A stretch of DNA of 64,000 nt from Deinococcus hopiensis KR-140. GTDB lineage: Bacteria > Deinococcota > Deinococci > Deinococcales > Deinococcaceae. Shown here in pieces: positions 1 to 12,469 of this stretch. The position numbers were made by a program, and so were the translations under genes. Numbering within the stretch: position 1 is the stretch's first letter; each line of letters starts with the position of its first letter. The notes under the pieces were generated by a model. That model was not told the DNA's origin, made no database searches, and saw only the letters and a list, made by a program, of their open reading frames with translations. The DNA lies in the NCBI GenBank assembly GCA_943327755.2, contig CALPYF020000014.1, positions 1 to 64,000 of the forward strand. The letters run 5' to 3'.

Positions 1-1449
<1,449 letters not shown>

Positions 1450-1560
1450 GAGGCCCAGCCTAGGGGGTGGTGCGTGACGGCCTCTGAATGGAACGTGAGG
1501 AGACCTTGACGTCCGGTCAGGCGAGCATCAGCCGCGCGGCCACGGTCTGGTCCGGGGCAG

Positions 1561-2286
1561 TCAGCGGGTGTACTCGACGATCAGTTCCCGGTCGAACTCG
1601 TCGACCTTCCGGTCGATCATGCTCTTGCGGCTGTAACTGAGGACCACGCGCCCGGTGGCCAGTTGCAGCAGGTTCAGGGTGCCCCGCACGCCGTTGCCGA
1701 TCTGGGCGTTGTTGCCGATCATGCGCCACTGGAAGCCGCTGCGGACCAGCAGGCCGCGGTCCGGGTCGTCATTGGCGGGTACCGCGACGGGCCGGGCCGT
1801 GAAGCCTTCCGGGCCGCGCATCTCGCCGGTCTTCAGGTCGATGCTGACGCCTTTCAAGACACCGTTCATGTACGCCGCGTCCCCGAAGGTCACCCGGCCC
1901 ACGTCGCGACTGACGTTCAGCCGGAAGGTTTTCCCGGTCGACGCCAACGTGTTCTGGAAGACGATGTACCGCTTGAAATCCTCCTGGGAGACGTTCAGCC
2001 GCTTGTCGTACGTGGGAGCGATGCCCCGGGCGGCGTTCAGGGTGATCTGCCGCAACACCTCCGGATCTCCGCCGGCGCTGGCGACCCGCCACTCCAGTTC
2101 CAGCGTGGAGATGCTGGGGCGACGTTCCAGCAGGGTCACGGTCTGGCCGGCCTGCGGGAGCAGCGCGGCGATGCGCGACTGCCATCCGGCGGGCAGCGCG
2201 GGAGGCTGGGTGGTCGCGGCGACGGCCGCGACGCTCAGGGCGCCCAGGGTGACTGCGATCAGTGGTGTGAACCCCGCCGGCCTCAT
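1561..2286 (-). CDS. Exported protein of unknown function
   Basis: 241 aa. A clear signal peptide (hydrophobic residues 8-24, Ala-rich cleavage region) is followed by a roughly 215-residue polar domain rich in beta-type sequence, with no motif I recognise. The start is supported by TATTCT at 2295-2300, 8 nt before the ATG, which fits a leaderless transcript. It lies 111 bp upstream of the S8 peptidase on the same strand, so co-transcription is possible. A periplasmic or envelope location is inferred; the function is not known to me. Confidence 0.75.
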   Translation of the reverse strand: MRPAGFTPLIAVTLGALSVAAVAATTQPPALPAGWQSRIAALLPQAGQTVTLLERRPSISTLELEWRVASAGGDPEVLRQITLNAARGIAPTYDKRLNVSQEDFKRYIVFQNTLASTGKTFRLNVSRDVGRVTFGDAAYMNGVLKGVSIDLKTGEMRGPEGFTARPVAVPANDDPDRGLLVRSGFQWRMIGNNAQIGNGVRGTLNLLQLATGRVVLSYSRKSMIDRKVDEFDRELIVEYTR

Positions 2287-2353
2287 TCCCTGTGAGAATA
2301 GAGCCGCCGGGTGAGAGTTTCCCGCTGGGGCGCGGCCCGAAGATGAATGAGGC

Positions 2354-2376
2354 GGTCAGCCCCGGATCAGCTGACC
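2354..2376 (-). terminator. Possible terminator downstream of fba
   Basis: GGTCAGC (2354-2360) and GCTGACC (2370-2376) form a perfect 7-bp stem with a 9-nt loop, 26 bp after the fba stop. No clear U-tract follows, so this is tentative. Confidence 0.4.
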
Positions 2377-2402
2377 CGGGACCGGCCGCCTGCCGGGAAG
2401 GC

Positions 2403-3320
<918 letters not shown>

Positions 3321-3430
3321 GTGAATACCTCCTTGAGCGTCCCCACTCTACCCGGAGTGACCGTGATTACACTCGGGGGCCGTCCACATGACTGGGCCGC
3401 GCGGGGTAGACAGGGGACTACCATGCGGGC

Positions 3431-4657
<1,227 letters not shown>

Positions 4658-4679
4658 GCGTCCCGTATCATCAGGCGCG

Positions 4680-5525
4680 ATGAGTGACGCACCGCTTGGC
4701 GTGTTCGACAGTGGCGTGGGCGGCCTGAGTGTCCTGGGGGACCTGCGGCGGGCGCTGCCGGGCGAGGACCTGCTGTACCTGGCGGACACGGCGCACGTGC
4801 CGTACGGCGCGCGGCCCGACGGGGAGATCCGTGACCTGACGGCGCGGGCGGTGTCGGCGCTGCACGCGCGGGGCGTGAAGGGTGTGGTGGTGGCGTGCAA
4901 CACCGCGTCGGCGTTCAGCCTGGGCGACCTGCGTTCGCGCTTCGACATGCCGGTGATCGGGCTGGTCCCGGCGGTGAAACCGGCGGTGCTCTCGACCCGG
5001 TCGGGGGTGGTGGGGGTGCTGGCGACGCCGGGCACGATGCGCGGGACGCTGCTGGCGGACGTGATCCGCGAGTTCGCGGACCCGGCGGGCGTGCAGGTGC
5101 TGAAGGCCGTGAGTACCGAACTGGTCCCGCTGGTGGAGGCCGGGCAGGCGGACTCCGCGCGGGCGCGTGAGGTGCTGCGCGAGATCCTGACGCCGGTCGC
5201 CCAGGCCGGGGCGGATGGGCTGGTGCTGGGCTGCACGCACTACCCGTTCCTGGCGGGCAGCATCCGCGCGGAGTTCGGGGACACGTTCACGCTGCTGGAC
5301 AGTGGCGCGGCGGTCGCGCGGCACACCCGGCGGGTGCTGGAGGAGCGCGGCCTCCTGAGCGCCCGGACCTCGGGCGGGACCGAGGCGTTCCTCGTGACGG
5401 GCGACCCCGCGCGGGCCGCGCCGGTCGTCACGGACCTGCTGTCCCGTGCGCTGGGGGCCGCGAACGTGCAGAATGAGGGGGAAATTCACCGGGCTCCGCC
5501 CAGAATCGAGCGCATACAGACATGA
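4680..5525 (+). CDS. murI: Glutamate racemase
   Basis: 281 aa. It makes D-glutamate for peptidoglycan in the cytoplasm. Both catalytic cysteines are in place: VVACNTASA near residue 75 and LGCTHYPFL near 187. The N-terminal FDSGVGGLSVL motif is intact. TATCAT at 4666-4671 lies 8 nt upstream of the ATG, suggesting a leaderless mRNA. The stop overlaps the next start as ATGA (5522-5525), so murI and rph are translationally coupled. Confidence 0.96.
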   Translation: MSDAPLGVFDSGVGGLSVLGDLRRALPGEDLLYLADTAHVPYGARPDGEIRDLTARAVSALHARGVKGVVVACNTASAFSLGDLRSRFDMPVIGLVPAVKPAVLSTRSGVVGVLATPGTMRGTLLADVIREFADPAGVQVLKAVSTELVPLVEAGQADSARAREVLREILTPVAQAGADGLVLGCTHYPFLAGSIRAEFGDTFTLLDSGAAVARHTRRVLEERGLLSARTSGGTEAFLVTGDPARAAPVVTDLLSRALGAANVQNEGEIHRAPPRIERIQT

Positions 5526-6253
5526 CCCAGCCCATCCGCGAAGGCCGCGACCTCCTCACGCCCCGTCCCATCACCGTCAAGCGGGGCGTGAACCCGCACG
5601 CGCCCGGCAGCGCGCACCTGATCATGGGCCGCACCGAGATCCTCGCGACCGTGACCCTGGAAGAGAAGGCCGCGCCGCACATGCGCGGCAGCAAGGAAGG
5701 CTGGCTGACCGCCGAGTACTCCATGCTCCCCCGCGCCACGAACGACCGGCAGGCGCGCGAACGGAACCTGCAGAACGGCCGCCGTCACGAGATCCAGCGG
5801 CTGCTGGGCCGCGCGCTGCGTGCCGGAATGGACCTGCGTCACTTCCGCAACCAGACGCTGTACGTGGACTGCGACGTGCTCGTCGCGGACGGCGGGACGC
5901 GCGTGGCGAGCATCCTGGCAGGGCACGCGGCGCTGCATGACTTCTGCGACCGCCTGATCCAGAAGGGCCGCCTGACCGACTGGCCCATCTCGCGCAACAT
6001 CGGCGCGGTCAGCATCGGACTGGTCGGCAGCGAGATCCGCGTGGACCTCGATTACGCCGAGGACAAGGTCGCCCGCGCGGACCTGAACGTGGTCGCCACG
6101 AGCGACGGCCTGATCGTCGAAGTGCAGGGCGGCGCCGAGGAAGGCGTGCTGACGCACGACGAGTACGTAAACATGCTCGCCACCGGCACGCGCGCCGTGC
6201 AGGACATCATGGCCGACCTGACCCGGCAGCTGTCCGTCATCCAGGGCATGTAA
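5522..6253 (+). CDS. rph: Ribonuclease PH
   Basis: 243 aa, full length for a phosphorolytic 3'-5' exoribonuclease that trims tRNA 3' ends. Recognisable segments are the N-terminal RPITVKRGVNPHAPGS, the MLPRATNDRQARE region with phosphate-binding Arg residues near 70-85, LYVDCDVLVADGGTR near 120, and DLDYAEDKVARADLNVV near 180. It overlaps murI by 4 nt. The murI-rph pairing is also seen in other bacteria. A strong hairpin terminator follows 10 bp after the stop. Confidence 0.96.
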   Translation: MTQPIREGRDLLTPRPITVKRGVNPHAPGSAHLIMGRTEILATVTLEEKAAPHMRGSKEGWLTAEYSMLPRATNDRQARERNLQNGRRHEIQRLLGRALRAGMDLRHFRNQTLYVDCDVLVADGGTRVASILAGHAALHDFCDRLIQKGRLTDWPISRNIGAVSIGLVGSEIRVDLDYAEDKVARADLNVVATSDGLIVEVQGGAEEGVLTHDEYVNMLATGTRAVQDIMADLTRQLSVIQGM

Positions 6254-6263
6254 CAAGAACTCC

Positions 6264-6292
6264 GGTTGAAAGGTCTGCAAAATCTTTCAACC
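6264..6292 (+). terminator. Hairpin downstream of murI-rph
   Basis: GGTTGAAAG (6264-6272) pairs perfectly with CTTTCAACC (6284-6292) across an 11-nt loop. The hairpin starts 10 bp after the rph stop. No U-tract follows. Confidence 0.6.
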
Positions 6293-6417
6293 CTAGCGGA
6301 TGCGACTCGTAGAGCTGCGCAGCAGAGAAGGAGAGAAATGGGTTCCGGGCGTGGAGTTGGCGACCCGGTGCGGTTGCGGGTTGTGAACGAAACAGACGGA
6401 ATCCGTATGAGCCCCGC
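6293..6417. repeat. Possible dispersed Deinococcus-type intergenic repeat
   Basis: This non-coding stretch between rph and the DoxX gene differs in composition from its surroundings (GAGAAGGAGAGAAATGGGTT, then a segment ending GACGGAATCCGTATG). It resembles small non-coding repeats that I recall between Deinococcus genes. Only one clear copy exists in the window, so repeat status cannot be shown here. Confidence 0.35.
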
Positions 6418-6509
6418 TCCGCTTCACTCAAGGGTTGCCCAAGCGTGGGGGCGCACGAGGGCCGGGCGCGCCTGCGCTAGACTCCGGGACAGTTCAAGGA
6501 GGGCAAGGC

Positions 6510-6866
6510 ATGAGTGTGACGAGATTCATCGGGCGGGCGCTGCTCGCGAGCATCTTCATCAAGAGCGGCCTGGATCACCTGCAGAACCCCGAACCCATCG
6601 TGCGCGCGGCGCGCGGCGCGGAAGTGCCGGAACCCGAACTGGCCGTGAAGGTCAACAGCGGCGTGATGGTCGGCGCGGGCGCGCTGATGGCGGCGGGCCT
6701 GCTGTCCCGCCCGGCCAGCGTGGCCCTGGCAGCCAGCCTCATTCCGACCACCGTGATCGGTCATCCCTTCTGGGACAAGCAGGGCAAGGAGCGGCAGCAG
6801 CAGCAGACGCAGTTCCTGAAGAACCTCGCGCTGTTCGGCGCACTTCTGATCGTCAGCAAGGAGTAG
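6510..6866 (+). CDS. DoxX-family membrane protein
   Basis: 118 aa, small integral membrane protein. Hydrophobic helices lie at about 8-20, 48-65, 70-85 and 103-115, and the N-terminal RALLASIFIKSGLDHLQNP pattern is typical of DoxX/DoxD-like proteins. I chose the ATG at 6510 because AAGGAGGG (6496-6503) lies at ideal distance; the reading frame stays open upstream to a TTG at 6435 that has no such signal. TAGACT at 6478-6483 is a plausible -10. Molecular role unknown; the family is linked to redox and membrane functions. Confidence 0.82.
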   Translation: MSVTRFIGRALLASIFIKSGLDHLQNPEPIVRAARGAEVPEPELAVKVNSGVMVGAGALMAAGLLSRPASVALAASLIPTTVIGHPFWDKQGKERQQQQTQFLKNLALFGALLIVSKE

Positions 6867-6876
6867 ACGGTTGAAA

Positions 6877-6919
6877 GGTGATGGTTGATAGGTGGGGTGA
6901 CCCTCTATCGACCATCACC
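6877..6919. terminator. Bidirectional terminator between DoxX gene and corA
   Basis: The arms at 6877-6891 and 6905-6919 form a 15-bp stem with a single G-U wobble and a 13-nt loop. It lies between convergent genes and can serve both strands. A GGTTGAAAGG string at 6869 matches the start of the rph terminator. Confidence 0.65.
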
Positions 6920-6935
6920 TGTTCACCATCACCCT

Positions 6936-7871
6936 CTACAGGACGCGCAGACGGTAGAAGATGCCGGCCACCGCTACAGCGAGGGCCACGGCAAGTCCAA
7001 GCACGATCCAGATGCCTTCCGGGCTGTCGTGGAAGGGGATGGGGACGTTCATGCCGAACACGCTGGTCACCAGGGTCGGGATGGCCACGAGGATGGTCGT
7101 CACGGTCAGGACCTTCACGACCTGATTGACGTTGTTGCTGATCACGCTGGCGAAGGCGCCCGCCATGCTGGTCAGGATGTTGCTGGCGATGGACGCCATC
7201 TCGATGGCCTGGAGGTTCTCGATCAGGACGTCGTCGAGCAGGTCGCTGTCTTCCTCGTACATCTCGAAGATACGGTCGCGTTTGACGCGTTCCATCATGG
7301 CCTCGTTCGCCTTCAGGCCGGTCAGGAAGTACACGAGGCTCTTCTCGAGTTTCAGGAGGTTCAGCAGCTCGCGGTTCTGCTGGCTGTTCTCCAGCTTGTC
7401 CTCGATGGCGTCCACGCGCTTGTTGATCTGCCGCACGTCGATCAGGAACCGCTGGGCGTTGCGCAGGAACAGCTGCAGCGTCAGGCGGTTCTTCTTGACA
7501 GTGCTCACGCGGCGCACCAGGCCGCCCAGCACGTCCTTGATGACCGGGTTCTCCGGCAGGGCGCACACGGTCACGAGGCAGTGGTCGGTGTGCAGGATGC
7601 CCAGCGGGACGGTGTCGTAGGGGATGTCGCTGTCCTCGGCCAGCCGGTAGCTGGTCTGCATGATGATCAGCAGCTGCCCGTCCTCGCGTTCGAAGCGGGA
7701 GCGTTCGTCCGGGTCGAGCGGGTACGACAGGTAGTCCAGGTCCAGGCCGGTTTCTCGGGCGACGCGGGCGAGTTCTTCGGGGCTGGGGTCGGCGGCGTTG
7801 ATCCAGCAGCCGTCGATGTAGCCGTCAATGGTGTTCAGTTTGCCGCCGACGCTGCGGTAATACGTCAGCAT
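6936..7871 (-). CDS. corA: CorA-type magnesium/divalent cation channel
   Basis: 311 aa, inner-membrane Mg2+ (possibly Co2+/Ni2+) channel of the CorA family. The long cytoplasmic N-terminal alpha/beta domain ends in a helix-rich stalk. It is followed by two C-terminal transmembrane segments (about 248-270 and 284-305) separated by the signature FGMNVP and an acidic periplasmic loop. The start is constrained, since an in-frame TGA lies four codons upstream. Only a weak AAGG precedes this ATG. Two short upstream ORFs with much better SDs overlap the start region (7825-7977 and 7865-7894), suggesting that translation of corA is regulated through its leader. Confidence 0.95.
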   Translation of the reverse strand: MLTYYRSVGGKLNTIDGYIDGCWINAADPSPEELARVARETGLDLDYLSYPLDPDERSRFEREDGQLLIIMQTSYRLAEDSDIPYDTVPLGILHTDHCLVTVCALPENPVIKDVLGGLVRRVSTVKKNRLTLQLFLRNAQRFLIDVRQINKRVDAIEDKLENSQQNRELLNLLKLEKSLVYFLTGLKANEAMMERVKRDRIFEMYEEDSDLLDDVLIENLQAIEMASIASNILTSMAGAFASVISNNVNQVVKVLTVTTILVAIPTLVTSVFGMNVPIPFHDSPEGIWIVLGLAVALAVAVAGIFYRLRVL

Positions 7872-7977
7872 GCGCGGCCTTCATGGTGGGGCATGGGGCG
7901 ACCTCCGGGGATGGGTGGGGCGTGGTCAGAGGTCGACTGGGCGGTTCGCCGTCCAGGGTATGGGGGTCTGGGGTCAC
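7825..7977 (-). CDS. Possible proline-rich leader ORF of corA
   Basis: 50 codons from a GTG with a near-perfect AGGAGGT (complement of 7984-7990) at 6-nt spacing. The peptide begins MTPDPHTLDGEPPSRP and has 10 prolines in its first 30 residues, mixed with acidic residues. It runs past the corA start, overlapping it by 47 nt in another frame. Enterobacterial MgtL leader peptides (opening MEPDPTPLP) sense Mg2+ through proline/acidic-rich ribosome destabilisation, so a similar role here is an inference. Proline-rich frames do arise by chance in such high-GC DNA, so the good SD and position are the main support. Confidence 0.35.
   Translation of the reverse strand: MTPDPHTLDGEPPSRPLTTPHPSPEVAPCPTMKAAHADVLPQRRRQTEHH
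7865..7894 (-). CDS. Possible 9-codon leader peptide overlapping the corA start
   Basis: Reads MPHHEGRAC. GGAGGT (complement of 7901-7906) sits 6 nt before the ATG, far better than corA's own site. The TGA (7867-7865) overlaps the corA ATG (7871-7869), so termination-reinitiation coupling is possible. The SD lies in the 3' arm of a predicted hairpin (GACCTC at 7929-7934 with GAGGTC at 7900-7905). Being so short, it could be chance. Confidence 0.3.
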   Translation of the reverse strand: MPHHEGRAC

Positions 7978-8027
7978 GTCATCACCTCCTCGGGGGTCAC
8001 GCGTCCATGTGGGGCGCGGCGGGACCC

Positions 8028-8057
8028 ATGCTAGCCCCGCCGGGCGGGGCGCGGCAA
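8028..8057 (-). promoter_or_regulatory. Predicted corA promoter
   Basis: On the minus strand, TTGCCG (8057-8052), an 18-bp spacer and TAGCAT (8033-8028) form a plausible promoter just after the ferredoxin terminator. It would give corA a leader of about 150 nt that includes both upstream ORFs. Confidence 0.4.
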
Positions 8058-8094
8058 GGGACACCGGGAGGCCCGCCCCCGGGGCAGCAGGCAA

Positions 8095-8134
8095 CGCGCC
8101 TCCCGCACCCCGGGCAACCGGGAGGGGAGGCGCG
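8095..8134 (-). terminator. Ferredoxin gene terminator
   Basis: CGCGCCTCCC (8095-8104) and GGGAGGCGCG (8125-8134) form a perfect 10-bp stem with a 20-nt loop that itself contains complementary C and G runs. It lies 13 bp after the ferredoxin stop. No U-tract. Confidence 0.65.
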
Positions 8135-8147
8135 TTCAGGGGTGGAT

Positions 8148-8384
8148 TCAGAGGCCGAAGTGGGCGCGGTTCTTCTCGATGAAGCTCTCCTCGCCGCCGG
8201 GGACGTCCTCTTCGGGGAAGATGGCGCTGACGGGGCAGGCGGGGACGCACGCGCCGCAGTCGATGCACTCGTCGGGGTGGATCAGGAACTGGTCGCCGCC
8301 GTCGTAGATGCATTCTACCGGGCAGACTTCCGTGCAGGCCTGGTCTTTGACGCCGATGCAGGGGCTAACGATCACGTGAGGCAT
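8148..8384 (-). CDS. fdxA: 7Fe/8Fe bacterial ferredoxin (FdxA type)
   Basis: 78 aa from the ATG at 8384 (MPHVIVSP). A CX7CX3CP arrangement in the first half is typical of a [3Fe-4S] or modified cluster site. CIDCGACVPACP in the second half binds [4Fe-4S]. Together they match the 7Fe ferredoxins of Thermus and actinobacteria, which are soluble one-electron carriers. CATACT, 7 nt before this ATG, supports a leaderless start; an in-frame upstream extension gives an implausible basic N-terminus. The gene is monocistronic, with its own terminator. Confidence 0.94.
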   Translation of the reverse strand: MPHVIVSPCIGVKDQACTEVCPVECIYDGGDQFLIHPDECIDCGACVPACPVSAIFPEEDVPGGEESFIEKNRAHFGL

Positions 8385-8493
8385 GAGGGACAGTATGCAC
8401 ACCGGGCAGCGGGGGCGCAAGGGCGAAGCTGGACAGGATTTTCATCGTTCAGCGCGAGAAAACCGAGCGGTTACGTCAGGATTGGAACGCGGT

Positions 8494-9279
8494 TCAGTGA
8501 CCGGGTGGGGTGACGTGCAGCTGCGCCTCGGCCAGGGTGAGGTCGGCGTCCTTGTCCACGTCGGTGCCCACGGCGGCGTGCGGGGTGATCAGCGCGCGCG
8601 CCTTGACGCCCAGCAGCCCGGAGACCTTCTCCTCCAGCCGCTGCACGCTCAGGCGGCCCGTGAGGAGGCGCAGCAGGACGTCCCACCCGATCAGTCCGGC
8701 GAGTTTCAGGGGGGCCTTGCGGGCGGCGAGCACCTCGCGCAGGCGCGGCAGGAACTGCCCGATCAATGCCGGGTCCAGCAGGAAGAGGTTCCCGCCGGTG
8801 AACGTGCCGTCCTTCAGGCGGGCGTAGGTGCGCTTCACGCCGGGGTACGCAGCCTCGCAGACCTCGCGGCGCACGACGGGGTACACCAGCCCGGCGTCGG
8901 GGGCGCTGTCGAGCACGTCCCGGATCTCCTCCGGGCGCAGCATGGGCACGTCGGCGGTGACGACCAGCACCCGCTCGCCCGGGGCGAGGCCCAGGTCGCG
9001 CAGGGCCTCCACCCCGGCCTCGAGGTTGCTGAGCAGGGTGCCGTGGTCGGTCACGCGAATGTCGATCAGCGGGTCGAGCTCAGGGGTGGTGGGCCCCACG
9101 TACGCCACGCGGCCCACGCGGTCGCTGCCGCGCAGGGCCCGCAGGACGTGCAGGGCCATGGGGGTGCCCGCGACGGGAATCAGGGGTTTGACGTTCACGC
9201 CGTGCGCGGCGGCGAAGGGGTCGCCGGGATCCCCGCCGCCCAGCACGACGGCACTCCAGCGCGGCACTGAACTGTTCAT
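8494..9279 (-). CDS. MobA-like NTP transferase domain protein
   Basis: 261 aa, single nucleotidyltransferase domain of the GT-A/MobA-like fold. The N-terminal VVLGGGDPGDP is a variant of the usual nucleotide-binding LAGG(x)GxR loop. It is followed by VKPLIPVAGTPM, with the conserved Lys of this superfamily, and by VVTADVPMLRPEEI, which carries the metal-binding Asp. No left-handed beta-helix follows, so it is not GlmU-like; substrate unknown. TACGCT, 8 nt before the ATG, indicates a leaderless mRNA. The LGGGDP loop lacks the usual Arg, which may mark a distinct subfamily. Confidence 0.82.
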   Translation of the reverse strand: MNSSVPRWSAVVLGGGDPGDPFAAAHGVNVKPLIPVAGTPMALHVLRALRGSDRVGRVAYVGPTTPELDPLIDIRVTDHGTLLSNLEAGVEALRDLGLAPGERVLVVTADVPMLRPEEIRDVLDSAPDAGLVYPVVRREVCEAAYPGVKRTYARLKDGTFTGGNLFLLDPALIGQFLPRLREVLAARKAPLKLAGLIGWDVLLRLLTGRLSVQRLEEKVSGLLGVKARALITPHAAVGTDVDKDADLTLAEAQLHVTPPGH

Positions 9280-9315
9280 TGCCGCACAGCGTAGCAGACG
9301 CCCCCGGAGCGGGCC

Positions 9316-10698
<1,383 letters not shown>

Positions 10699-10717
10699 CG
10701 GCTCTTCCCTGCCCCCC

Positions 10718-11380
10718 TCAGCGTTCCACGCGGTAGCCGCGCCCCCGCTCGGACGTGATCGCCTCCGGGGCCAGCTTGCGCCGCACGTAGCGCACGTATA
10801 CGTCCACGATCCGCGCCTCACCGTCGAATTCAGGCCCCCACACGCGGTCGATCAGGTCCTCGCGGGTGAACCAGCGTTCCGGGGCCTGCGACAGGACCTC
10901 CAGCAGCGCGTACTCGCGGCCCGTCACGGCCACCTCCGCGCCGTCCCAGGTCACGGTGCGCGCCACGGTGTCCAGCGTGCCGCGCCCCTGCGCGAACGCC
11001 ACGCGCGGGGCGCCCGACCCCCGCTCGCGGCGCGACAGGGCCCGCAGGGTCGCCAGGAGTTCCGGCACTGCGAACGGCTTGACCAGATACGCGTCCCCGC
11101 CCAGATCCAGGCCCTCCACCCGGTCGCTCAGCTCGCCGCGCGCCGTGAGGAACAGGATCGCGGACTCCACACCCTGCTCGCGCAACTCCCGCGCCACGGC
11201 GAAACCGTCCATGCCGGGCAGCATCACGTCCAGAATGACCAGCGGGTACTCGCCCAGCGCGGCGGCCTCCAGCCCGGCCGGGCCGGTCTGCGCCCAGGTG
11301 ACGGCGTACCCGGCCTCGCGCAGCGCCTCGGCGGTAGGCTGCGCGATACGGGCGTCGTCCTCCACGAGCAGCAGTCTCAT
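10718..11380 (-). CDS. OmpR/PhoB-family response regulator
   Basis: 220 aa. The receiver domain (1-115) has the acidic pair LVEDD, phospho-acceptor Asp in LVILDVMLPGMDG, Thr in FLTARG and Lys in LVKPFAV. The winged-helix DNA-binding domain (about 125-218) shows REYALLEVLSQAP and the RVWG / YVRYVRRKL pattern. TACACT, 7 nt before the ATG, points to a leaderless operon promoter. It is first in the operon, with its cognate kinase directly downstream. Confidence 0.95.
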   Translation of the reverse strand: MRLLLVEDDARIAQPTAEALREAGYAVTWAQTGPAGLEAAALGEYPLVILDVMLPGMDGFAVARELREQGVESAILFLTARGELSDRVEGLDLGGDAYLVKPFAVPELLATLRALSRRERGSGAPRVAFAQGRGTLDTVARTVTWDGAEVAVTGREYALLEVLSQAPERWFTREDLIDRVWGPEFDGEARIVDVYVRYVRRKLAPEAITSERGRGYRVER

Positions 11381-11426
11381 GAACCTCAGTGTAAGCGGGC
11401 CGGTTAACGGGTCGTTAGCCGTCCGA

Positions 11427-11789
11427 TCAGCCCCCCAGGGCGCGCCAGATCGTCCAGCCGAGCAGGCTGAGCAGGGTCAGGACCGTCAGTGCGGCGCCCG
11501 GGATCAGCCAGGGCAGGCGCCGCTGCACCCCGAGGCTGCGGGTCTGCGCCTGGGCCAGGACGGGGGTGGGGAGGGTCCGAGCGGCCAGGGCCAGCAGGGT
11601 CGGGACGATCAGGATGTCGTCCGCGACGCCCAGCACCGGCGTGAGGTCGGGCAGGAGATCCAGCGGCAACAGGGCGTAGGCCAGTGCCAGTGTCGCCAGA
11701 AGTTTCGCTCCGGTGGGTGTGCGGCGGTCGTTCAGGGCGAACAGCAGGGCCAGTGCGTCACGCCATACGGCCCGGACTCGGGTGATCAC
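11427..11789 (-). CDS. YkvA-like (DUF1232) membrane protein
   Basis: About 120 aa from a GTG at 11789. The core LLPLDLLPDLTPVLGVADD is the hallmark of DUF1232/YkvA proteins. It is followed by hydrophobic stretches and a C-terminal TM segment (GAALTVLTLLSLLGWTIW). The frame stays open far upstream, but that extension does not look like protein and overlaps rplU antisense, so I prefer the GTG. The exact start is uncertain. No function is established for the family. Confidence 0.72.
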   Translation of the reverse strand: MITRVRAVWRDALALLFALNDRRTPTGAKLLATLALAYALLPLDLLPDLTPVLGVADDILIVPTLLALAARTLPTPVLAQAQTRSLGVQRRLPWLIPGAALTVLTLLSLLGWTIWRALGG

Positions 11790-12152
11790 GCCACCCAGTA
11801 CGCGCCCGACCTGCCCGGAGTTCCGTGCTATCCTGCCAGGATCAGCTGCTCCAGGGCAGCTCTGGAGGATCAGCAGAACCCGGCTCGCCCCGCGCGAGCC
11901 CACGTGTACCGCGAGGACACGTTCACCAGACCCGGGAACCCGCACGCAACCGAACAGCCTTCCCCCGCCCCGCGCGGGCCGAGTGCCGTTGCCTGCCACC
12001 CCCGAGTCTGCGCTGATCCGCCGGACCCGGACGGGTTCCCCATGTCCTGACCGGTGTGTTACAGTACTTGCTTGGTGACCCGCCGAGCGGGTGCAGCAGG
12101 CCAAGGCCGCCCAGGGCAGCGATCCCTCGGGCGCGCGGCAGGAGGAAACACC
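11790..12152. other. Intergenic region between the YkvA gene and rplU
   Basis: 363 bp without a convincing gene. It contains a small hairpin (CTCCAG 11849-11854 with CTGGAG 11862-11867), a TATCCT box at 11829-11834 on the plus strand, and the rplU promoter and leader near its right end. Open frames here are GC-driven and lack start signals. Confidence 0.6.
12057..12152 (+). promoter_or_regulatory. rplU-rpmA promoter with structured leader
   Basis: An extended -10, TGTTACAGT (12057-12065), would start RNA near 12072. The leader then folds: CTTGG (12071-12075) pairs with CCAAG (12101-12105), enclosing a perfect ACCCGC (12078-12083) / GCGGGT (12087-12092) hairpin. GGAGG (12141-12145) is the rplU SD. 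Ribosomal-protein leaders often bind their own product, but whether this one does is speculative. Confidence 0.45.
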
Positions 12153-12455
12153 ATGTTTGCAATCATTCAGACCGGCGGGAAGCAGTACCGCGTGCAGGAA
12201 GGCGACGTCATCCGCGTCGAGAGCCTGAAAGGCGAGGCGGGCGACAAGCTCGACCTGACCCCCATCTTCGTGGGCGGCGACCAGACCGTCTTCGGCGACG
12301 CCGCCGGCAAGTTCACCGTGAACGCCGAAGTCGTCGAGCACGGCCGTGGCGAGAAGATCTACGTGCGCAAGTACAAGAGCGGCATCCAGTACCGCCGCCG
12401 TACGGGCCACCGCCAGGACTACACCGCGATCAAGATCCTGGGCATCAAGGGCTAA
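12153..12455 (+). CDS. rplU: 50S ribosomal protein L21
   Basis: 100 aa, family length. It opens MFAIIQTGGKQYRVQEGD, and the C-terminal YKSGIQYRRRTGHRQDYT is the 23S rRNA-binding signature. GGAGG at 12141-12145 fixes this ATG; the frame is open upstream, but that extension is not L21-like. It is followed 14 bp later by rpmA and then obg, a conserved bacterial gene order. Confidence 0.98.
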   Translation: MFAIIQTGGKQYRVQEGDVIRVESLKGEAGDKLDLTPIFVGGDQTVFGDAAGKFTVNAEVVEHGRGEKIYVRKYKSGIQYRRRTGHRQDYTAIKILGIKG

Positions 12456-12469
12456 GGGAGGATACCGAC

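Noticed and set aside
6435..6509. N-terminal extension of the DoxX protein from a TTG
   Set aside because: AAGGAGGG at 6496-6503 points to the ATG at 6510, and the extension is Gly/Pro/Ala-rich and unlike the family.
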